Positions 9,101-18,595 of a stretch of DNA of 64,000 nt are shown here, piece after piece. Under the pieces are notes generated by a model. The model was given only the letters and a program-made list of their open reading frames with translations. It ran no database searches and had not been told where the DNA came from. Numbering within the stretch: position 1 is the first letter of the stretch; the number at the start of each line of letters is the position of its first letter. The stretch comes from Rhynchopus sp. YZ270_cl-10 (taxonomy: Eukaryota; Euglenozoa; Diplonemea; Diplonemida; Diplonemidae). The DNA is taken from contig OZ037923.1 in NCBI GenBank assembly GCA_964035575.1, positions 124,001 to 188,000 of the forward strand, given 5' to 3'. The position numbers and the translations under genes are program-made.

Positions 9101-11690
9101 TCGCGTCGGTTTCGCCGCGGAGGAGGAACAGCTTGAGTGTCATGTTCTCGCCAGATTCTTCCCAGTCAAGCATCTGGCAGCGGAGGAGAAATGCGTCTTG
9201 GAGCCATTTCATTGCCTCCGTGCTCTCGTGGACGCCTGTCTCGGAAAGGTCGATGCGGGTCAAATTCATTTGATTCTGCAAACTCACCGCAAGGCACTTC
9301 ACTGCACGCAGGTTCAGATTTCTTTCTCGAAAATGGTTGCCTCGGAGACTCAACGAACGTAGTGTCCCGCACTGCGATGCGTCACGGCAGACCGCTTCCC
9401 AGAGCTTTGGGCTGAACCCTGAGATTTCACATAAATTGAGCGAGGTAACATAGGGCAATGCAGTCAGCGCTGCGCACAGTGCCACAAGAGCTGGGGTGCG
9501 TTCCGAGGCGTTTCGGGTTTCTGTGAATCGGGTCCCCTCGAGGCTGATTTGTTCTACTGTGTTGGCGATGTTGTGTATGATAGAGGATAGAGCGTGTATG
9601 GCAGCCGCACCACGTACCTCACCATCCACAAAACTAAACTCTCTCACCACCCCACCTTCCGCTATATACTGCGCAAGACTGCTTCCAAACACACCCAGCT
9701 GTGTTGCGCTCATCTTCGGCCTCACCAAGGTGATTGCATTCACAAACGGCACCCCTCCATTACCTCGTTTCCTCGCAAACGTTGAGGTTGTTAAAAAGCT
9801 AGACTTTGGGGCAGACGCAACGTTTCCTATGAAGGGGCTGGCTTCGGATCGCCAGGATCCGATACTGCTGCCGCTTCCTTTGCGGGAAAGATTTGATTCA
9901 TCTGAGACTGAGGATGTGGCGGAAGGAGAACGGCGTCGACGGCCGTATGGTGATGTGAACAGTCGCAGCAGACCACGGTCGAGAGCAAAGTCAAAACTGT
10001 CGTGGATTTCTATGATAAGGTGCGGCCTTCGGTGGCGTCGTGTCCCCACTATGGCCTTCACAATACGTTGTCGGCGGACGTCTGAGGAAGAAACCGCTTG
10101 GCTGTCTTCAGACTCCATCACCTCCTCTTCACTAAAACTGCTTGAGTCGGTGTCACCACAGTCGCCTCCAAGGGCGTAGTGGCGTAGGGTGCTTTGGTAT
10201 TCATCGTCGCTTGCGTCGACAGAAGAGAGAGGTGTTGCTGCTCGGGGCACCTCAAGCATGTCCACCGCATCCTCAACGAAAGCTGCGGTTGAAGTTGCAG
10301 GGCTGAGAAGCGCTGTAATGTCAGGCGGGGGAGGGGACGGAGGGGTCACGTCGACAGAGAGAACTGAGGCGGGTTGTGTCTGCTGTTGTGTCCCTGAAGA
10401 CTCGATGAGGACCGTGCTTGCCTGCTCGTAGGTGACGCGGACCTCGGGTTGGGAGGGGCTGGTTTCCACACCACCTCCACCTCCACCTCCGCCACCGTAG
10501 ATACTCGCCGTAGGCAAACCCAAAGAGGCGAAGGAGCCAAAGGAAGCGTTCGCGTCGTCCCCCCAAGGGTGTGACTCCGAGCAGACGCTGCCAATCTCCG
10601 TCCGAGGTGAGACCGAGAGACGGGAGGACGCCAAACTCCGCCCGGTCCCCAACGCAATTTGCGAACACTTCCGCCCCCCCACCTCTAACGATGGGATGGG
10701 AACCGCAGAGAGCCAGCCGACTTCAGGGGAACCTCCACCACCTCCACCACCACCACCTTCAGATCGATGTACCCCCTGCCGCGACCCCAAAGAAATCTGC
10801 TCACACCTCCGCCCCCCCACCTCCAACGACGGAATGGGAACAGTTGAGAGCCAGCCGACTTCGGGGGAACTTCCTCCCCCTCCTCCACCCCCTTCAGAAG
10901 AACCCCCAGAACGGTGCGACAGCGCACACCGCAGTTCAGCCTCATCCCCTCCATCGAGAGCAGGCACGGCAGGGACAGAAACCTCAGCGGACAGCCAGCC
11001 GACCTCGGGAGAGTAGCCTCCACCACCACCACCACCACCTTCCGAAGAACCCCCAGAACGGTGCGACAACGACAACGACCCAACAAGGCTCCTCCCACTG
11101 AGCCCACCCCGCTCCATCTCCAAGGTAGGTATAGTAGACAGCCAGCCGACTTCCGGGGAGCTTTCGCCCCCCCCACCCCCTTCCGAACACCCCGAACGAT
11201 GCGACTGCGACAGCGAACCCTCCGGCAGCAGACGCAACGTAGGAAGCACATCTTCCGGCAACGACGTTGCCTCGGTTCCTCCTCTGTGCGCCGCGGACCC
11301 TGGGACGGGGTGCACCTTCGCGCAGAGGGTGCTGCCACCATTTGAACAAGAGAAGTCATGCTGAGCATCATCGCCACCTTCATCACCATCTGCATCACGC
11401 ACTCCTGATGCGTGCACCACTGCAGGACGAAAGACGGTCTTTGGGAGCGATGAGGCAGGTGTCGTGGTGGTTACGGCGCGGTCATCTTCAGTGTCATATG
11501 TATTACTAGGGGAGGGCGAAACCAGCTCTATCGGTACTTTAGGTGCTGTGATTGGCAGTGGTGCGGCGTGCTCCTCCACATCATGTGTCGATGATGTGGA
11601 CGTCACCGTCGCAGTAGGAGACGGTGTGGACGCCTTCTTCACAACAGTGACCGGTGTCTTGACCTTGACGGTCTTGCGAACCCGCTTCAT
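6175..11690 (-). CDS. Polycystin/TRPP-like cation channel with N-terminal LRR and ankyrin repeats
   Basis: Predicted 1818-residue membrane channel. Exon 1 is 11690-6297 and exon 2 is 6237-6175; the 59-nt intron (6296-6238) runs GTATGT to ATACAG in phase 0 and changes the C-terminus to ESVDLHRNG..DFFT. Order: Ser/Pro/Gly-rich disordered region with five SEGGGG..SPEVGWLS repeats (about 170-335); LRR-like helices (about 700-830); ankyrin repeats (about 870-990, with GWNALFYAA and GRSPLHICCGAG); TM1 near 1083; a roughly 230-residue loop; five more TM segments; and a pore-proximal helix LMNILVAVVGITYEE near 1570. The loop carries the polycystin (TOP) domain hallmarks STIPELWEW, RFRQIRV, GYIEMIP and LEWVDLGTRAMFVDL. 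Polycystin-2 channels usually lack ankyrins, so this is an unusual fusion. I see no EF-hand. Start chosen at MKRVRKTVKVK; the upstream open frame looks like leader. Confidence 0.85.
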
Positions 11691-12068
11691 GGTGTTGGCA
11701 GTGTTGGCGGTGGCATCGGTTGTGTAAAGGGGGTTGTTCTGGTGGCTGTTGCCGTGTGGGTAGAGGATACGTCGTGTGAAAGGGGGTTGCGCAATGCAAT
11801 ACAGAGCGCTCTCGCGACAGTGGACCTTTAACAAAATTGTAGGCGGTGTCTCGTAAATTCTGTCTTTTTTTTTTTTTTGCTCGAGAGACTCGTTACTCTT
11901 GCTTGTTGCTCAAAAGAAAACTAGACGATGTCATCCGCCAACTGATCTTGATAACAATAATATAACTATGTTTTTTCGTTAAGGGAAAACAAACTTCTCG
12001 TCTGCGTGCGCGTCGGGACGTCCCCCAGAAAAACCCAGGCAGGCAGGCAAAAAAAAGTTTGTTTTAAT
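11691..12068. other. Upstream region of the channel gene
   Basis: Pyrimidine/CA-rich leader just upstream of the ATG (CCCTTTACACAACC on the minus strand), then AT-rich DNA. Positions 11880-11960 resemble sequence near the UBL-LRR blocks (ACTCTTGCTTGTTGCTCAAAAG; CGCCAACTGATCTTGAT also occurs near 49290). Confidence 0.4.
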
Positions 12069-12404
12069 TGGTGTGGCCCAAAATAAAGTCAAAAAAATGT
12101 ACTTATAATGTACTTCTAATGTATGGTAAAAAAAGGGGGGTAAAAAAAATTTTCCCACCCATACTGACGTAGTCAGTGTGCATAATAAAAGGGTCCCGAG
12201 CTTTCCCCCCGCAAAAAGCGGTCGCTGCGCGCGCTTCGCGCACGCGACTCCCTGCTAGTGCAAGAAGGTGAGGCTCTTTCTCACCTCTGATGCACAAAAT
12301 CGTGAAAGGCGGGTGGGGACGGTGAACCACAAGCCGTAGTGGGTGTCAGCCTTCTTATCAGTAACCTCAGTGCATCTATAAAAGAAGAGGCGGTCATGGC
12401 ATCC

Positions 12405-12680
12405 AAAGGTTCCAGGCGAAGCCACGGTACGCAACATTTCTGAAAAATGTTGCCATAAAATGGCACTGTCGTTCGTAATTAACGTCACTTTCCGTAAATT
12501 TTACTTACGTATTTCGCTAAAAACGAAAGCTTCTGGCGAAGCCACGGTACGCAACATTTCAAAAAAAAAAATGCGCTTACAATTGAACATTTGACAGCCA
12601 AACTACGACATTGGAAGAGTGCAAGCTTGCGCCGCAGGCGCACGGTACGCTACTTTTCTTCTTTCGCTATGCCGCATGCT
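12405..12680. repeat. R1 dispersed repeat (GCGAAGCCACGGTACGCAAC family)
   Basis: GCGAAGCCACGGTACGCAAC occurs twice, near 12419 and 12539, about 120 bp apart, followed by a CGCCGCAGGCGCACGGTACGC motif near 12632. The same pair-plus-motif layout recurs at about 19780-20010 (inverted), 58150-58380, and 59525-59760 (inverted), with part at 55235-55365 and 44408-44430. No coding potential. Confidence 0.7.
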
Positions 12681-12915
12681 TCCTTTTACAGTAAAATAAA
12701 AGAAAATTGTCATCTGAAAATAGAGTTCTGTGGGGGGTAAGGTGAGGGGTGGGGCTCCGCACCAAACCTGAAAATAGCCTGTAAAACTGATACATGCATT
12801 TTAGGTACAAAATACTCATTTCTCAGCGCAAAATGACCCCACCACAACACGCACGGACTCCGGAGAATCGGGAAAGAAAAAATTTTTGTTGAAATTTTCT
12901 GGCTTTTTCTGAACT

Positions 12916-13030
12916 TTTCCCAGCTACTTTTCTGGTCGAGTAGCCGACTTTTCTGGTCGAGTAGCTCACTTTTCTGATCGAGTAGCTCACTTTTCTGGTC
13001 GAGTAGACGACTTTTCTGATCGAGTAGCTA
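12916..13030. repeat. 21-bp tandem repeat, about 5 units
   Basis: Unit CTTTTCTGGTCGAGTAGCTCA with a few substitutions (GGTCG/GATCG, CTCA/CCGA/ACGA). The CTTTTCTGGTCG core reappears at 13867. Confidence 0.8.
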
Positions 13031-13136
13031 TTTTCACTTTTCTGGTGTATGAGTAGGTTTTCTGGGTGGGAGACTGGATTCTGGGTACAGTGGTGTGTCT
13101 GGGCAACCTGGGTACTGGTGTATTTTCGGCCCAGGA

Positions 13137-13296
13137 CCCAGGTACCCAGGTACCCAGGTACCCAGGTACCCAGGTACCCAGGTACCCAGGTACCCAGGTA
13201 CCCAGGTACCCAGGTACCCAGGTACCCAGGTACCCAGGTACCCAGGTACCCAGGTACCCAGGTACCCAGGTACCCAGGTACCCAGGTACCCAGGTA
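13137..13296. repeat. 8-bp satellite (CCCAGGTA) x 20
   Basis: Twenty perfect head-to-tail copies of CCCAGGTA (160 bp). Long ORFs through it are octapeptide artefacts of the 8-bp period. Lies inside TIR element 1. Confidence 0.97.
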
Positions 13297-13525
13297 CACG
13301 GTACACTGGTGTACAAGGAAAAAAGTCGTGAAAGAGCAACCACAGCTCCACATGACAAACACAAAAGTGTCCAGTCACGTGGGGCATTCATGCACTGAGG
13401 AGATAATGATCCAACAATTTACAAGAAAGATTACTTAACCTACTGCTGGAAGTTGCCAGGTCGTAGTAACACACAAAGTGTGCCTCCGTTCGGGAATACC
13501 GGATATTCTAGAGACCAAAAAGGCC

Positions 13526-13775
13526 TCAAGAATATCTTCCGGTAGTCAAGGTATAACCGAATGAACGGCCCAAGACCCCCGTGGAGAAGTTAAATGTTGT
13601 AATGCTATCAAGTACAAACTGCGACCACTGTCTTACCCTCCTCAATGCATGGTGGTTGATGTCTTCCACAACAAATATCCTGTACACAGGTACACAGATA
13701 AAACCCGTTAAAATTGTGTGTAAAAGTTCCTCAAAGCCAGAAAATTTCAACAAAGCCCTGTTTTCACCTCCCAAA
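13526..13775. other. GC-balanced island inside TIR element 1, possible gene relic
   Basis: The minus strand is open over about 13560-13760, with a plausible protein-like stretch (FEELLHTILTGF, VVEDINHHALRRV). No start, splice signal or known family could be assigned. Possibly a captured exon or an old element ORF. Confidence 0.2.
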
Positions 13776-13876
13776 AAGTCGTTTTCTCTTGATTCGTGAT
13801 TTCTGAGTGTGCACTCGTGCCCTGCGGGCACTCGTGCACACTCAGAAAACACTCATCAAGAAAACGACTTTTCTGG
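13776..13876. repeat. Imperfect inverted repeat (hairpin)
   Basis: Arms of about 48 bp beginning AAAAGTCGTTTTCT and ending AGAAAACGACTTTT, with TTCTGAGTGTGCA near the tip on each side. The centre around GCCCTGCGGGC has a 4-bp mismatch block. Confidence 0.7.
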
Positions 13877-13991
13877 TCGGTAAAAAATAGCTATTTTTCG
13901 ATTTTTTGTGGGCAAAAATTGGCCGAAAATTTTTTTCGCCCCCCCGGACCCCCCAAAAAAAGTCACCTATAAAAAAAAGTTTTTTCCCTTA

Positions 13992-14292
13992 CTGGGGGGG
14001 GGCGAATAAGAGATCAGGGGTGAATAAGAGATTAGGGCCGAATAAGAGATCAGGTTGAGATTTTGGGGGTATTTTTTTTTTTTTTTTTTGCACGCACCAG
14101 GGTTTTATCTTGAAAAAACATTTTGAAATTTTACCCTGTCTACCCGGTCTGGCAAAAAAGTGGTCAAAAATTTTTTTTTGCCTCCGGCGAAAATGTCTAT
14201 TTGCTTTTTTTCCCCCAAAAAATTTTTTTTATTTTTGGCTCGTCCGTTCGCCTAATAAGAGATGCCACATCTCTTATTCGCCCCCCCCCCAG
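13992..14292. mobile_element. TA-flanked MITE (mariner-like target)
   Basis: A 23-24 bp inverted repeat begins CTGGGGGGGGGCGAATAAG on the left, and its complement ends at 14292. It is flanked on both sides by TA (13990-13991 and 14293-14294), the target duplication of Tc1/mariner elements. Inside are three direct GAATAAGAGAT units and a truncated hAT-like end (CAGGGTTTTATCTTG at 14099) matching the right end of the element at 57601-60023. Confidence 0.7.
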
Positions 14293-14564
14293 TAATCACG
14301 CCTAAAATAAAGTCAAAAAAATGTACTTCTAGTACTTCTAATGTACCCCAAAAACCGGGTTTCGGGCCACACCATTTAAAAAAAAGTTTTTTTTCAAATT
14401 GTTCTTCTTTCATGGAGTGAGAACAGGCTTCGCGCTAACTTTTGGGGAAAAATAAAGGTTGTCTGTGGTTCGCTTCCTACCCCTCCCCTTTCAACACATC
14501 CCCACCGTGCAAAGTATCCTCCTGTTGTGACACCAGCACCGAACCTCTGAACCTTGCCGTTGCC

Positions 14565-15524
14565 TCAGAGACACTTCTGCCTGCCCTCAATAGCTCTCAA
14601 TGCTGCTAAGTCCTGTGTTTCTAAAGAAGTGCAACCTTCAAGAAATCTGCTACCAGTTCGTGTCACAGCACTCAGTCCTGCAATGTCTATTGCGGTCAAC
14701 GCCGCGCAATTTAGTAAGAAGTAGTCCCCAAGACTCGTGACACTGCTCAATCCTGCAAAGTCGATGGTGGTTAACGACTTGGAACATGATAAGAAGAAGT
14801 TCCCAAGGCTTGTGACATTGCTCAATCCTGCAAAATCGATGGAGGTTAACGACATGGAACCTGATAAGAAGCAGTGTCCAAGGCTTGTGACACTGCTTAA
14901 TCCTGCAAAGTCGATGGTCGTTAATGCCGTGCACTTTGCTAAGCACCTTGTCCCAATGCTTGTGACACTGCTCAATCCTGCAAAGTTGAATGGCTCAAAA
15001 GTGCGTAATGACGTGCAGTCGTACAGGAAGCACTCGCCTATTGTCGTGACGTTGCGCAACCCAGACAAGTTAACTGATTCCAATGATGAACACTGGGATA
15101 AGAAGTGGTCACCAATCGCAGTAATAGCCAACGGGGCACTCAGATCAAGGCTGCGTAAATTAGTGCATGTCAGGAACGTGTGCGGAATCGCAGTTACAAC
15201 TTGTGCCTGCAGAAACAACTGCGCAACCTCGGGGTCTTCCACACGCGCAAGCCTCGCTGGTGTGAGGTCTGTCTCACCCAATGCACGAAGAGCTGCAATG
15301 GCTTTGTACGAATCTTTCTGCGTCAATACGACTGTGTCGCCAGCACTCAGCGCTGTGATGTTGATGTCCTCTCCTTCGTCGTCCCTTCCAAAGCCCATGT
15401 CAAAGCTGTCTTCAGCAAACCCCGCTGCAGCTGCCACCTTCTGCCGCAGGTGCTTCGCTGTGTCATCCACACCCACATCGACGACGTACGTCTGACCATC
15501 AAAACCCTCGATGTTGAGATGCAT
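14565..15524 (-). CDS. UBL-LRR family protein, copy 1 (7 LRR units)
   Basis: A 319-residue protein. Residues 1-72 (MHLNIEGFDGQTYVVDVGVD onward) have the ubiquitin-like pattern: beta hairpin, KHLRQKVAAAAGF helix, then an ALSAGDTVVLTQ strand. A conserved linker (KAIAALRALGETDLTPARLA) follows, then seven 25-residue repeats of the form LTxIDFAGLSSVTSLGxxFLxxxxS, resembling BspA/GALA-type LRRs, and a cap ending EGRQKCL. No signal peptide or TM segment, so probably cytosolic. ATG 15524 is chosen although this copy has an in-frame ATG at 15626, because the upstream frame is not kept in copies 2, 4 and 5. Binding partner unknown. Confidence 0.85.
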   Translation of the reverse strand: MHLNIEGFDGQTYVVDVGVDDTAKHLRQKVAAAAGFAEDSFDMGFGRDDEGEDINITALSAGDTVVLTQKDSYKAIAALRALGETDLTPARLARVEDPEVAQLFLQAQVVTAIPHTFLTCTNLRSLDLSAPLAITAIGDHFLSQCSSLESVNLSGLRNVTTIGECFLYDCTSLRTFEPFNFAGLSSVTSIGTRCLAKCTALTTIDFAGLSSVTSLGHCFLSGSMSLTSIDFAGLSNVTSLGNFFLSCSKSLTTIDFAGLSSVTSLGDYFLLNCAALTAIDIAGLSAVTRTGSRFLEGCTSLETQDLAALRAIEGRQKCL

Positions 15525-15815
15525 TCGTGTGTTGTGTGTTTTGTGTGTTTTCTGTTGTGGGAGTTGAGTGGTTGCAAGTAGAATCAGGCAATTCTCCCAC
15601 ATTCCCTGGTTCCCAATGCGGGTCATGCCACAGTTCTCCTCACTCCGGAGGTAAACACAGACTCTCAGAAGCGGGTGCGCCTTGAGTTTCTGTTAAACAC
15701 ATTCGCGACAAGTGAGCCATCACGTGTGTGGTCGGAGGATCTGTGAATGGACGTCAATGCCAAGAAGGTTGACGAGGCAGAGAAAGCACAGTCTTCCATT
15801 CCCACAGCCAGTTAG
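15525..15815 (-). promoter_or_regulatory. Conserved UBL-LRR 5' module, copy 1
   Basis: Sequence upstream of the ATG is shared almost base for base with copies 2 and 3: CA-rich leader (ACAACAGAAAACACACAAAA), a CATGACCCGCATTGGGAA block, a GAAACTCAAGGCGCACCCGC block, then GATCTGTGAATGGACGTCAA (plus-strand reading) and GACGAGGCAGAGAAAGCACA. Its retention implies promoter/5'-UTR function or recent duplication; I cannot separate these. Confidence 0.5.
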
Positions 15816-17054
15816 CGTCAGTCCTGATTTCAACAAAAACTATCAATAACTTAATAGCAGAGGAGGAGGGGTCAATAAAAATGTTCCATCTTTCTTTTTT
15901 GTGGTATGTTTTGCAAAACGTAACAAAGAAAATTATTACGCGTCCACTCGACGTTTGAATAAAGAAAACTAGAGACGAAAAGGGGTTTGGGGGGGAGAGT
16001 TAAATTCCTGAACGCATCACCACACTCAGTCAAACATTTTATTTTATTGATAATCACCGTACGCTGTTCACAATAATAAACGAAAAATTGACAATTTTCC
16101 TGATGAAGATGTAATGAGTGTGGGTGAGATGAGGAGCACGGGAGGGAAAAAACGACTGTTGAAACTTCAGCAGATTGGTTTCTGAAAATAACCCTGTTTC
16201 AGTCCTAAGGAAAAAAAGAAAGAGAAAAGCTTTGCGAGATGAGTGTGCCTCACGGTGTACACGCATATTGTAACCACTATCGTCGCGTTAACACGCTGGG
16301 TTTGAAGATGGGTTTGTCTCTCGTCACAAAGACAGAGAAAATGCTGCGTGACTCATTGCTCAAAAGACAAAAAAAACGGAAAGGGAAAAAATAAAGTGAA
16401 GTTATTAATGCAGGCACCTCCGACTGACCCACGTACGATGCCAGCCATCCGGATGAAAGCACAAGTACCCTGCGGCCAACAACAGAAGATGTAAAAAGGA
16501 AACCTAATGACTGGCCCGTACCGTAAGAGAACGAGGGCGGTTCACAACCGCTCGACAGCCGGCGGCCCACCTTCCGTTGAAGAGTTGTGAGCTTACAGGT
16601 ACCGCAGTTCGCTGCACCCAACGCTTGATGCACGACAGTCTGCACAAGAGAGCAGAAACCCATGGTGTTTGTTGCAAAAACACAAAAAGGGGTGGGCGGG
16701 TCCAGCATTTATATACCCTGCCAGGGTGAACTTGCATAAAAGAGGGCAGGAGCCGAGGGCGAGGATGACAAGACATACAGTGGGGGTAGATCACGCTTCA
16801 GGATAGTGATCAAAACAAAAGAGTAGATGAATAGTGAGAATACGCATCTCAGCTCATGCAAACAAACATAAAACACAAAAAGCTTGTCAGATGAGTGTGC
16901 CTCACGGTGTAGACACATATGGTAACCACAATCGTCGTGTTGGAAAACGACGGGTTTGAAGATGGGCTTGTATCTCGTCACAAAGACGAAGAAAATGTTC
17001 GAGACTCGCTACTCTTTTCTTGTTGCTCAAAAAACAACAAAAAAAAATGGGGAA
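15816..17054. other. Spacer with duplicated blocks between UBL-LRR copies 1 and 2
   Basis: AT-rich. Positions 15845-16215 match 49085-49265 (upstream of copy 4), including GAAACTTCAG.AGATTGGTTTCTGA. A 120-bp block ending GTCACAAAGAC occurs at 16216-16345 and again at 16877-17000. Positions 16433-16465 share GTACGATGCCAGCCATCCGG with the zinc-knuckle ORF at 63425. The minus-strand ORF at 16277-16708 shows no family I recognise. Confidence 0.5.
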
Positions 17055-17056
17055 GG
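16877..17056. repeat. 3'-flank block of UBL-LRR copy 2, holds an empty insertion site
   Basis: Shared with 19174-19321 and with 25930-26050 (GAGTGTGCCTCACGGTGTAG, then AATCGTCGTGTTGGAA.ACGA). The stretch ATGGGGAAGGGAAAAATAAA (from 17048) is the uninterrupted version of the site into which the 19322-23595 element inserted. Confidence 0.8.
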
Positions 17057-17174
17057 GAAAAATAAAGGTTGTCTGTGGTTCGCTTCCTACCCCTCCCCTT
17101 GCAACACATCCCCACCGTGCAAAGTATCCTCCTGTTGTGACACCAGCACCGAACCTCTGAACCTTGCCGCTGCC

Positions 17175-18206
17175 TCAGAGACACTTCTGCCTGCCCTCAA
17201 TAGCTCTCAATGCTGCTAAGTCCTGTGTTTCTAAAGAAGTGCAACCTTCAAAAAAACTGCTACCAGTTCGTGTCACAGCACTCAGTCCTGCAATGTCTAT
17301 TGAGGTTAACGCTGCGCAATTCAGTAAGAAGCACTCCCCAAGGCTTGTCACACTGCTCAATCCTGAAAAGTCGATGGAGGTTAACTGGGAAAATGATAAG
17401 AAGTGGTCCCCAAGGCTTGTGACATTGCTTAATCCTGCAAAGTTGATGGAGGTTAACGACTGGGACTGTGATAAGAAGCAGTCCCCAAGGCTTGTGACAT
17501 TGCTTAAGCCTGCAAAGTCGATTGAGGTTAACGCCCGGGAACCTGATAAGAAGTAGTCCCCAAGACTTGTGACACTGCTTAAGCCTGCAAAGTTGATGTT
17601 GGTTAACGCCGGGCAGTTTGCTACGAACCCTGTCCCAATGCTTGTGACACTACTTAATCCTGCAAAGTTGAATGGCTCAAAAGTGCGCAATGACGGGCAG
17701 GCGTACAGGAAGTAATTGCCTATTGTCGTGACGTTGCGCAACCCAGACAAGTTAACTGATTCCAATGATGAACACTTGGATAAGAAGTGGTCACCAATCG
17801 CAGTAATAGCCAACGGGGCACTCAGATCAAGGATACGTAAATTAGTGCCTGCCAGGAACTTGTGCGGAATCACAGTTACAACTTGTGCCTGCAGAAACAA
17901 CTGTGCAACCTCGGGGTCTTCCACACGCGCAAGCCTCGCTGGTGTGAGGTCTGTCTCACCCAATGCACGAAGAGCTGCAATGGCTTTGTACGAATCTTTC
18001 TGCATCAATACGACTGTGTCGCCAGCACTCAGCGCTGTGATGTTGATGTCCTCTCCTTCGTCGTCCCTTCCAAAGCCCATGTCAAAGCTGTCTTCAGCAA
18101 ACCCCGCTGCAGCTGCCACCTTCTGCCGCAGGTGCTTCGCTGTGTCATCCACACCCACATCGACGACGTACGTCTGACCATCAAAACCCTCGATGTTGAG
18201 ATGCAT
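17175..18206 (-). CDS. UBL-LRR family protein, copy 2 (8 LRR units)
   Basis: 343 residues with the same ubiquitin-like head and linker as copy 1 and eight LRR units; the sixth lacks one residue (FLSFSQ-LTSI). Variable sites include GTGFVANCPA, GDYFLSGSRA, GDCFLSQSQS and GECFLLNCAA. The C-terminal cap has FFEGCTS where copies 1, 4 and 5 have (F/Y)LEGCTS. No in-frame extension upstream: the leader is cut by the arm of a large palindrome 19 bp before the ATG, so expression may differ from the sister copies. Confidence 0.85.
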   Translation of the reverse strand: MHLNIEGFDGQTYVVDVGVDDTAKHLRQKVAAAAGFAEDSFDMGFGRDDEGEDINITALSAGDTVVLMQKDSYKAIAALRALGETDLTPARLARVEDPEVAQLFLQAQVVTVIPHKFLAGTNLRILDLSAPLAITAIGDHFLSKCSSLESVNLSGLRNVTTIGNYFLYACPSLRTFEPFNFAGLSSVTSIGTGFVANCPALTNINFAGLSSVTSLGDYFLSGSRALTSIDFAGLSNVTSLGDCFLSQSQSLTSINFAGLSNVTSLGDHFLSFSQLTSIDFSGLSSVTSLGECFLLNCAALTSIDIAGLSAVTRTGSSFFEGCTSLETQDLAALRAIEGRQKCL

Positions 18207-18224
18207 TCGTGTTTTGTGTGTTTT

Positions 18225-18595
18225 GTGATGGCTCACTTGTCGCGAATGTGTTTAACAGAAACTCAAGGCGCACCCGCTTCTGAGAGTCTGTGTTTACCTC
18301 CGGAGTGAGGAGAACTGTGGCATGACCCGCATTGGGAATCAGGGAATGTGGGAGAATTGCCTGATTCTACTTGCACCACTCCACTCCCACAACAGAAAAC
18401 ACACAAGTGTGTTTTGTGTGTTTTCTGTTGTGGGAGTGGAGTGGTGCAAGTAGAATCAGGCAATTCTCCCACATTCCCTGATTCCCAATGCGGGTCATGC
18501 CACAGTTCTCCTCACTCCGGAGGTAAACACAGACTCTCAGAAGCGGGTGCGCCTTGAGTTTCTGTTAAACACATTCGCGACAAGTGAGCCATCAC
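18225..18595. repeat. 182-bp-arm palindrome in the 5' region of UBL-LRR copy 2
   Basis: Arms 18225-18406 and 18414-18595 are reverse complements with a 7-base spacer (GTGTGTT); I found no mismatch reading through. Each arm is the conserved 5' module. The right arm is in the normal orientation and the left arm is an inverted copy placed between it and the ATG. Identical 69-codon ORFs on the two strands reflect this symmetry. Confidence 0.93.

Larger units (their letters stand above)
12069..14374. mobile_element. TGGTG-type TIR element 1 (2.3 kb, non-autonomous)
   Basis: Terminal inverted repeats TGGTGTGGCCC (12069-12079) and GGGCCACACCA (14364-14374) bound about 2.3 kb without a transposase-like ORF. 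Just inside both ends lies the same sequence AAATAAAGTCAAAAAAATGT in direct orientation. A TTTAA duplication is visible, offset by one base on the left, so the target duplication is less certain than for the sister elements at 19322 and 42512. Inside are copies of the GTACCGTGGCTTCGCC repeat, a 21-bp tandem repeat, the CCCAGGTA satellite, a hairpin and a nested TA-flanked MITE. Confidence 0.6.

Noticed and set aside
13137-13296. CRISPR-like regular repeat
   Set aside because: Head-to-tail satellite with no spacers, in a eukaryotic context.
15525-15626. In-frame N-terminal extension of UBL-LRR copy 1 (MTRIGNQGMWE)
   Set aside because: Same DNA is out of frame in copy 4, and copies 2 and 5 lack it, so it is treated as 5' UTR.
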